Below are positions 59,419-64,000 of a DNA stretch of 64,000 nt, in pieces (within the stretch, counting starts at the first letter, position 1; every line of letters starts with the position of its first letter). The notes under the pieces were generated by a model. It saw only the letters and a program-made list of their open reading frames with translations, did no database searches and was not told where the DNA came from. The position numbers and the translations under genes were made by a program. This stretch comes from Orthonyx spaldingii. Lineage: Eukaryota > Chordata > Aves > Passeriformes > Orthonychidae. Location of the stretch: contig VZTJ01002654.1 of the NCBI GenBank assembly GCA_013397795.1, forward strand, positions 64,666 through 128,665. Direction: 5' to 3'.

Positions 59419-62400
59419 AGAGACAGTCGGCACGGGGCACAGGTGTTCCTATTCACAGAGCTGGTTTTCCTGGCACTCAGTGCCCGCTGCCATGCACCTG
59501 CCTGCAGCTGGCAGTGAAGGGTGGACATGCTGCTGCTGAGCAGGTGGGCTGGCACCAGCCAGACCCCTCTGCTGTGCCTGACACCCCCAGGGACAATCCC
59601 ACAGTCAGAGGGGGTGCAGCACCACAGAACCAATGGCTGAGGACTTGGCCTGCAGGGAGCCCCAGCTGGGCTGAGGGTCTGTGGCGGGCGACCGCCCCAG
59701 CACAATGTGATCTGGCAGCACAGCTCTGCCCCAGGCCCAGCACCCCAACACACAGCCAGGCATGCAGGGATGCATTTGCAAAGGGGAAGTGGGAGAACCA
59801 CGTTCTTTGTGAGCAGGACCCTATGGACTGGCCACAGTTTGCTTTTAAACCAGAACTCTGAACAGCATTAAAATTACTGCCAGGACAAGGCGCTGTGCAA
59901 CTCGGTGGCTGCTGTTAGTGCAGCTTTTGGGCAGTGCTGGTGCACCCTGAGTGGGCAGCAGCACCATGGAACAGGGAGGTGAATGTCCCTGAGCAACCAC
60001 AGTGCTGACAGGTGTGAGCACTCTGCCAGTGGTACTGCTCAGGCTCCAGTACCACCAGCGCTCCGCTATCGCTGAGGCTCTGTTTCCGCTTGGTTGATGG
60101 GAAGAGAACTGCTGGTGGTAGCAGCTGTAGCCATTACTCCTGGTTTGACGCCATTCCCAGGGAAGCAGTGTGCCCCTCTCTGTGCTGGGTGCCCACCATG
60201 GCTTCAGGCACAGGAGGGGCCCTACTGCACCTTCTAGAGGGCACACACAGCTGCACAGGACTGTCCACCCGCCACAGTTCAGTGTCACTCCGCTGTCTGG
60301 GATGCTCCCAGAGCAATGCCCAGCAGGGCTGTCATGGTCCCTGGGAGGCAGGAGCATCCCTGTGCTGCTGGCACCAAGCCCTCCACAGCTCTGCCACCAG
60401 CATGGATGAGACCACCTGGTGCCAGGGCCTCGGCAGGAGCTCTTGGGCAGGCAGCACAGCCCAGCAGTGCCGGGCCCTTCCCAGCCAGAGCAGCATGTGC
60501 CCAGGAGCTGTATCCCCTCTCCCATGCACAGGACACATGGCCGTGCTTTGCAGCTCCCTCTCCATGGCTGCAGGGCCACGTGGGCACAAGGGGAGGGCTG
60601 GCAAATGCATAGGGACACGCTGCAGAAATAAAGCCATATTGGCACCAGAGCGAAGCAGCACCATGTATTCACGGTAAGGACATGCCTGGACACAGCGGGA
60701 AGGCAGCACAGACACAACAGACACAACACAACACCCGGCTCCTCCATCCAGGCACAGCCACGCCAGCCCCTAACAAAGCACCACCTCAGAGAAGGCCTGG
60801 GCCCAGGTGTGTGTTCCAGCCATTTCAGTAAGAGCAAAGAACTTCCTGAAGTAGTTTTTCCTCCACCAGTGCCTGTGAATAAAGACCCTCTCAGAAAAGG
60901 CTAAAATCTCAGATAATCCGTATCTGAGCAGGAGCACACAGAGCCGAGCTGCAGGCAGGCAATGCCTGAGGGGCAGGGAGGCACCCTGGGCCATGTCCCT
61001 GCAGACCCCTCTACAGCTGGGGGTGATGCTGGGGACACAGCACATAACACCCCCCATTCCATCACCTCCTGGGGTGAGGAGTTATTCAAAACGGGGGGAA
61101 ACAACCTGATGTTATTCTGATCCAGGAGCATCTCAGTACATTTTCTGTCTCACACTGTTGGCAACCTATGGTTTTGCAGAACAGAAAGGACAGAGAATTT
61201 CCTCCTCCATGAGGCTTCCCACACTTTGAATCAAGCCTGAATAAAACAAAATGTCCCACTGCACAGTTATTCCAGTGGGAACAGATGATTCCATGCCTGG
61301 GGCATTACCAAGGGATGCTCCTCTCAAACAGGGAGAGAAGCTGGCAGGAGAGGAACTCCCGGCTGCCCAGATCCCCATTCCTGCACTATCAGCAGAGAAT
61401 CAACCCAAACACAGGGCCATATGGTCCCTGTACACTGCTTGACACAGAGGCACCATGGACAGAACATCAGCTGCAGTGCTTAGAAAATTATTCCTTTGAG
61501 TGAAAAATTACAAATATAAAAATAAACTTCCCTAAACCACAAGACACCATTAGCATTTTAGCACTTTCACAAAACATCACACAGATTTAGGTTCAGTTTT
61601 AGACAGCATATAAAAGCATTTTCATTTGATGTTTTTAAAATGCATGATTAAACCCAACCACTCTACAGCAGACCTCTGACACTCTGCCTCTACCCCAGTG
61701 TGCGGGGAAAAGGTGCCTCTGCCAGTGCAGTCCCTCACTGGGGCTCAGACCTTCATGTTTGACCCACAGTGGGCAAAGCCCTTGTCATCAGACTGCCAGA
61801 CCCTGGACACACCACCTCTGTCCGCGACAGCACGTTATTTAATAGCTCCCTTCTGTTCATGCAGTGCTCATAGGTTGCCAGAGCAATCCACGGAGGGATT
61901 TATTGTAAATTTTTTTAACTTTTCCAGCAGGAAGCAGGTTTTATCATTTTGAGGCTTTGTTTCCTATTTGGTCTCTGCATTTCCTGAGGGAAGCAAAAAG
62001 CGTTTCTAAAAAAGAAGCAGCCTCTTCCTTTTTAGGTCCTTTACACCACCCTCATTGACTTAGTTCTTCCATGACAGGCAATAAAACCACCTAGAGCAAC
62101 CCACAATGGCCGAGAGCATCAGCCCCGTGCTGCAGTCCTGGAGACAGAGATGGGATGCCAGGGGCCGTTCCCCACTGTGAGATGTTCCCCCACAACTGCC
62201 CTGGGGCTGGCTGCTGCCCTGGTTAGAGCCAGGCTGTCCTCAGGCACCTGCCTTAGTTACCGTGCCCCCAAGAACAGGCATATGGGGTATAAAATTTAAC
62301 TATTTTCTCACTTTTATGGCCACAAAGCCCATCTCAAACCTATTATTTGGCATCTGAGAATGCACAATGCACAAATGTTCAGAGTTAAGCTGTCTCTAAT

Positions 62401-62790
62401 TTGAACATGATGACCATATGAGTTTAATTAATATTAACTGCATGGTTCCCTTTACAGCGAACAGAGCAGCTGCCATCCACACAATGTGGAATTTACACCT
62501 GTTGTCCCCTACTGCTATGGGGTTCTGTCCCTACAGTGTGGCCAAAAATCACTCTATCCCACAGGCACCACAACTGGGAGCAGCCTAAAGATGAGAACAG
62601 AATCTTCACTGCACTCAGGGACTGAAAAGAACTGGATCAAACCATACAGTTTAGAGGAGATATGCCCCAAAAGTCCAGGACAGCAGGAGATGACCACCAT
62701 CACCCAAGCAGCCACCACCGAGGCACTGAATGGCCACGTACCTGCTGGCTGCAGCCCTGCCCGCACAGCCAGCTGCCTGCCAGCCCCGCT
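59419..62790. other. GC-rich then AT-moderate unassigned sequence
   Basis: Positions 59850-60840 are stop-poor on the minus strand (330 codons). That translation is extremely Cys/Trp/Ser-rich, and the plus strand is also open, so I do not call it coding. Positions 61500-62480 are AT-richer with no recognised element. An AATAAA lies on the plus strand near 60626 without supporting context. Confidence 0.45.
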
Positions 62791-63359
62791 CACTGCTGCT
62801 GCTCAGCTCTGCCTGCACCCTGAGCTCTGCCTGGCACCCCGAGCTCTGCCTGCACCCCGAGCTCTGCCGGGCACCCCTGCTCAGCTCTGCCTGCACCCCA
62901 AGCTCTGCCCTGCACCCCTGCTCAGCTCTGCCCTGCACCCCGAGCTCTGCCTGCACCCCTGCTCAGCTCTGCCTGCACCCCAAGCTTTGCCCTGCACCCC
63001 TGCTCAGCTCTGCCTGCACCCCAAGCTTTGCCCTGCACCACTGCTCAGCTCTGCCCCGCACCCCAAGCTCTGCCTGCACCCCTGCGCAGCTCTGCCCTGC
63101 ACCCCGAGCTCTGCCTGCACCCCTGCTCAGCTCTGCCTGCACCCCAAGCTTTGCCTTGCACCCCTGCTCAGCTCTGCCCTGCACCCCGAGCTCTGCCCTG
63201 CCCCTGCTCAGCTCTGCCCTGGCTCAGCTCTATCCTGCACCCCGAGCTCTGCCTGCACCGTGAGCTTTGCCCTGCACCCCGAGCTCTGCCCTGCACCTGC
63301 TCAGCTCTGCCCTGGCTCAGCACTGCCCTGCACCCCGAGCTCTGCCCTGCACCCCGAGG
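62791..63359 (+). repeat. Complex C-rich minisatellite (about 570 bp)
   Basis: Built from two alternating modules: GAGCTCTGCC(C)TGCACCCC (18-19 bp) and TGCTCAGCTCTGCC(C)TGCACCCC (22-23 bp). They often pair into a repeat of about 41 bp, with AAGCTTTG variants in the middle. Variable one-base differences (CTGCC against CTGCCC) shift the reading frame repeatedly. The overlapping stop-free frames here (326, 213 and 177 codons plus strand, 121 minus strand) are products of the repeat rather than genes. Confidence 0.95.
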
Positions 63360-63630
63360 CGCCCCAGGCCCGCTCCCTCCCCAAAGGCTGCAGGACAGGG
63401 CGATGCCTGCGCCGCGGGATGTGGGTGCTCTGGGACTGTGGGCCAGGCACCTTTTCAGGGATGTAGGATCCCACTGCCTCACCAGCGCCCAGCACTGCCA
63501 GCCTGACCCGGCACAAGGGAATGGACCCCTCACCCTGGCACCTCCTTGTCCTCCTCCCAGCCCCAGGGTGGGAGCCGTGGAGCACCAAGGCCCTGGCCCA
63601 GCTCCGGCAGGGCAGTCACCGCGAGGCTGG
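63360..63630. other. GC-rich unique sequence beyond the minisatellite
   Basis: Moderately CpG-containing. No recognised gene. It lies just downstream of the candidate minus-strand 3' end. Confidence 0.4.
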
Positions 63631-63650
63631 CTGGCGTACCGAGTGAATAT

Positions 63651-63656
63651 TTTATT
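63651..63656 (-). terminator. Poly(A) signal AATAAA
   Basis: The complement reads AAAATAAAATATT at the junction between AT-rich 3'UTR-like and GC-rich sequence. Confidence 0.4.
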
Positions 63657-63957
63657 TTACACAACATAACAACACAGCGTTGTTGCTCCTGTACAGCATC
63701 TGCCTAAAAACAAAGGCAACACCATTGTCACAGAAAAGAAATATACAGTCTGACCAGTTTAAAAAATATCATTTTACTGATTGATCCAGAAGTGGTTATT
63801 TGTTAGCTTGGAGGAAATTGCATTTCCTTTATAAAAGGCTTTTTCTGTGAAAACTCTCTCTTTTGTTTTCTGCTACCGCAGAACCAGGAAGCCAGTCCTA
63901 GAGCAGGGAAGGCACTGGTGCTGTTTCGTGCTTTTTTTCGTTCCCTAATCTTTTTTT

Positions 63958-63976
63958 CCTTTTTTTTTTTTTTTTT
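63958..63976 (+). repeat. T-rich homopolymer run
   Basis: A run of about 17-19 T's, preceded by other T-runs (ctttttttcg, ctttttttcc). It reads as a poly-A tract inside the candidate minus-strand 3'UTR. Confidence 0.9.
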
Positions 63977-64000
63977 AATAATCTCTGAATGTTGCCTTCA

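Larger units (their letters stand above)
63631..64000 (-). other. Candidate 3'UTR end of a minus-strand gene, running off the window
   Basis: At about 63640 the composition switches abruptly from GC-rich to AT-rich. On the minus strand an AATAAA (complement of 63651-63656) lies 15-20 bases before that switch, as expected for a cleavage site near 63635. The preceding 350 bases hold no open frame, no transposon and no simple repeat except a T-rich patch near the window edge, which fits a 3'UTR. No GU-rich downstream element is obvious. The gene body would lie to the right of the window. Confidence 0.4.

Noticed and set aside
59845..60837. 330-codon minus-strand open frame as a gene
   Set aside because: The translation is extremely rich in Cys, Trp and Ser, which is the reverse complement of CA/GC-rich sequence. 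The opposite strand is also open over 195 codons.
62486..63669. 326-, 213- and 177-codon frames as a repetitive secreted protein
   Set aside because: They overlap in different frames of the same minisatellite, and one-base unit variants shift the frame repeatedly, so no single frame is favoured.
1..64000. tRNA, rRNA, CRISPR, operons or bacterial signals
   Set aside because: I found no cloverleaf with A/B boxes, no rRNA blocks and no repeat-spacer arrays. Composition and CR1 content are those of a vertebrate nuclear genome.

Overview
The window is nuclear DNA from a bird, most likely a neoavian and probably a songbird. The main evidence is about 19 short copies of the avian LINE CR1. Most are 5'-truncated and end in the typical bird 3' terminus (the TTCTGTGATTCTATGA-like tail, with the 'gaggccctggcacagg...cccagagaagctgtggctgcc' block upstream). 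Two LTR-retroelement remnants of avian endogenous-retrovirus type support this. Base composition is also vertebrate: CpG is scarce almost everywhere and one dense CpG island is present. I found no complete protein-coding gene, and no rRNA, tRNA or CRISPR. Nearly every long open frame lies in GC-rich or repetitive DNA that is open in several frames at once, so I do not call these genes.

Layout. 1-16 kb is mostly unique DNA with four CR1 fragments and AT-rich, homeodomain-motif-rich blocks that resemble non-coding regulatory elements. At 16.06-16.9 kb a minus-strand CR1 is split by a 468-bp solo LTR with a clean 4-bp target-site duplication. 17-26 kb holds further CR1 pieces, one internal (reverse-transcriptase region) CR1 relic and a 51-bp minisatellite at 22.0 kb. 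At 26.2-26.85 kb a truncated LTR with CRE and TATA elements abuts a retroviral pol fragment, and the only unresolved base of the window lies at the joint. A TTCTA pentamer array follows at 27.4 kb. 27.6-50 kb is mostly non-coding unique DNA with scattered CR1s, A-rich tracts and a 48-bp tandem duplication.

The right-hand part changes character. A CpG island sits at 50.43-50.80 kb. From about 56.5 kb the DNA is GC-rich and carries four minisatellites (48-, 16-, 18- and about 20/41-bp units). Two sites look like 3' ends of minus-strand transcripts. One is at 57.24 kb, where a splice acceptor, poly(A) signal and GU-rich downstream element are all in order. The other is at 63.63 kb, where an AT-rich, 3'UTR-like stretch runs off the window edge. 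The right end is therefore probably gene territory transcribed leftwards, but I cannot name the genes. No interacting set of genes can be described here.
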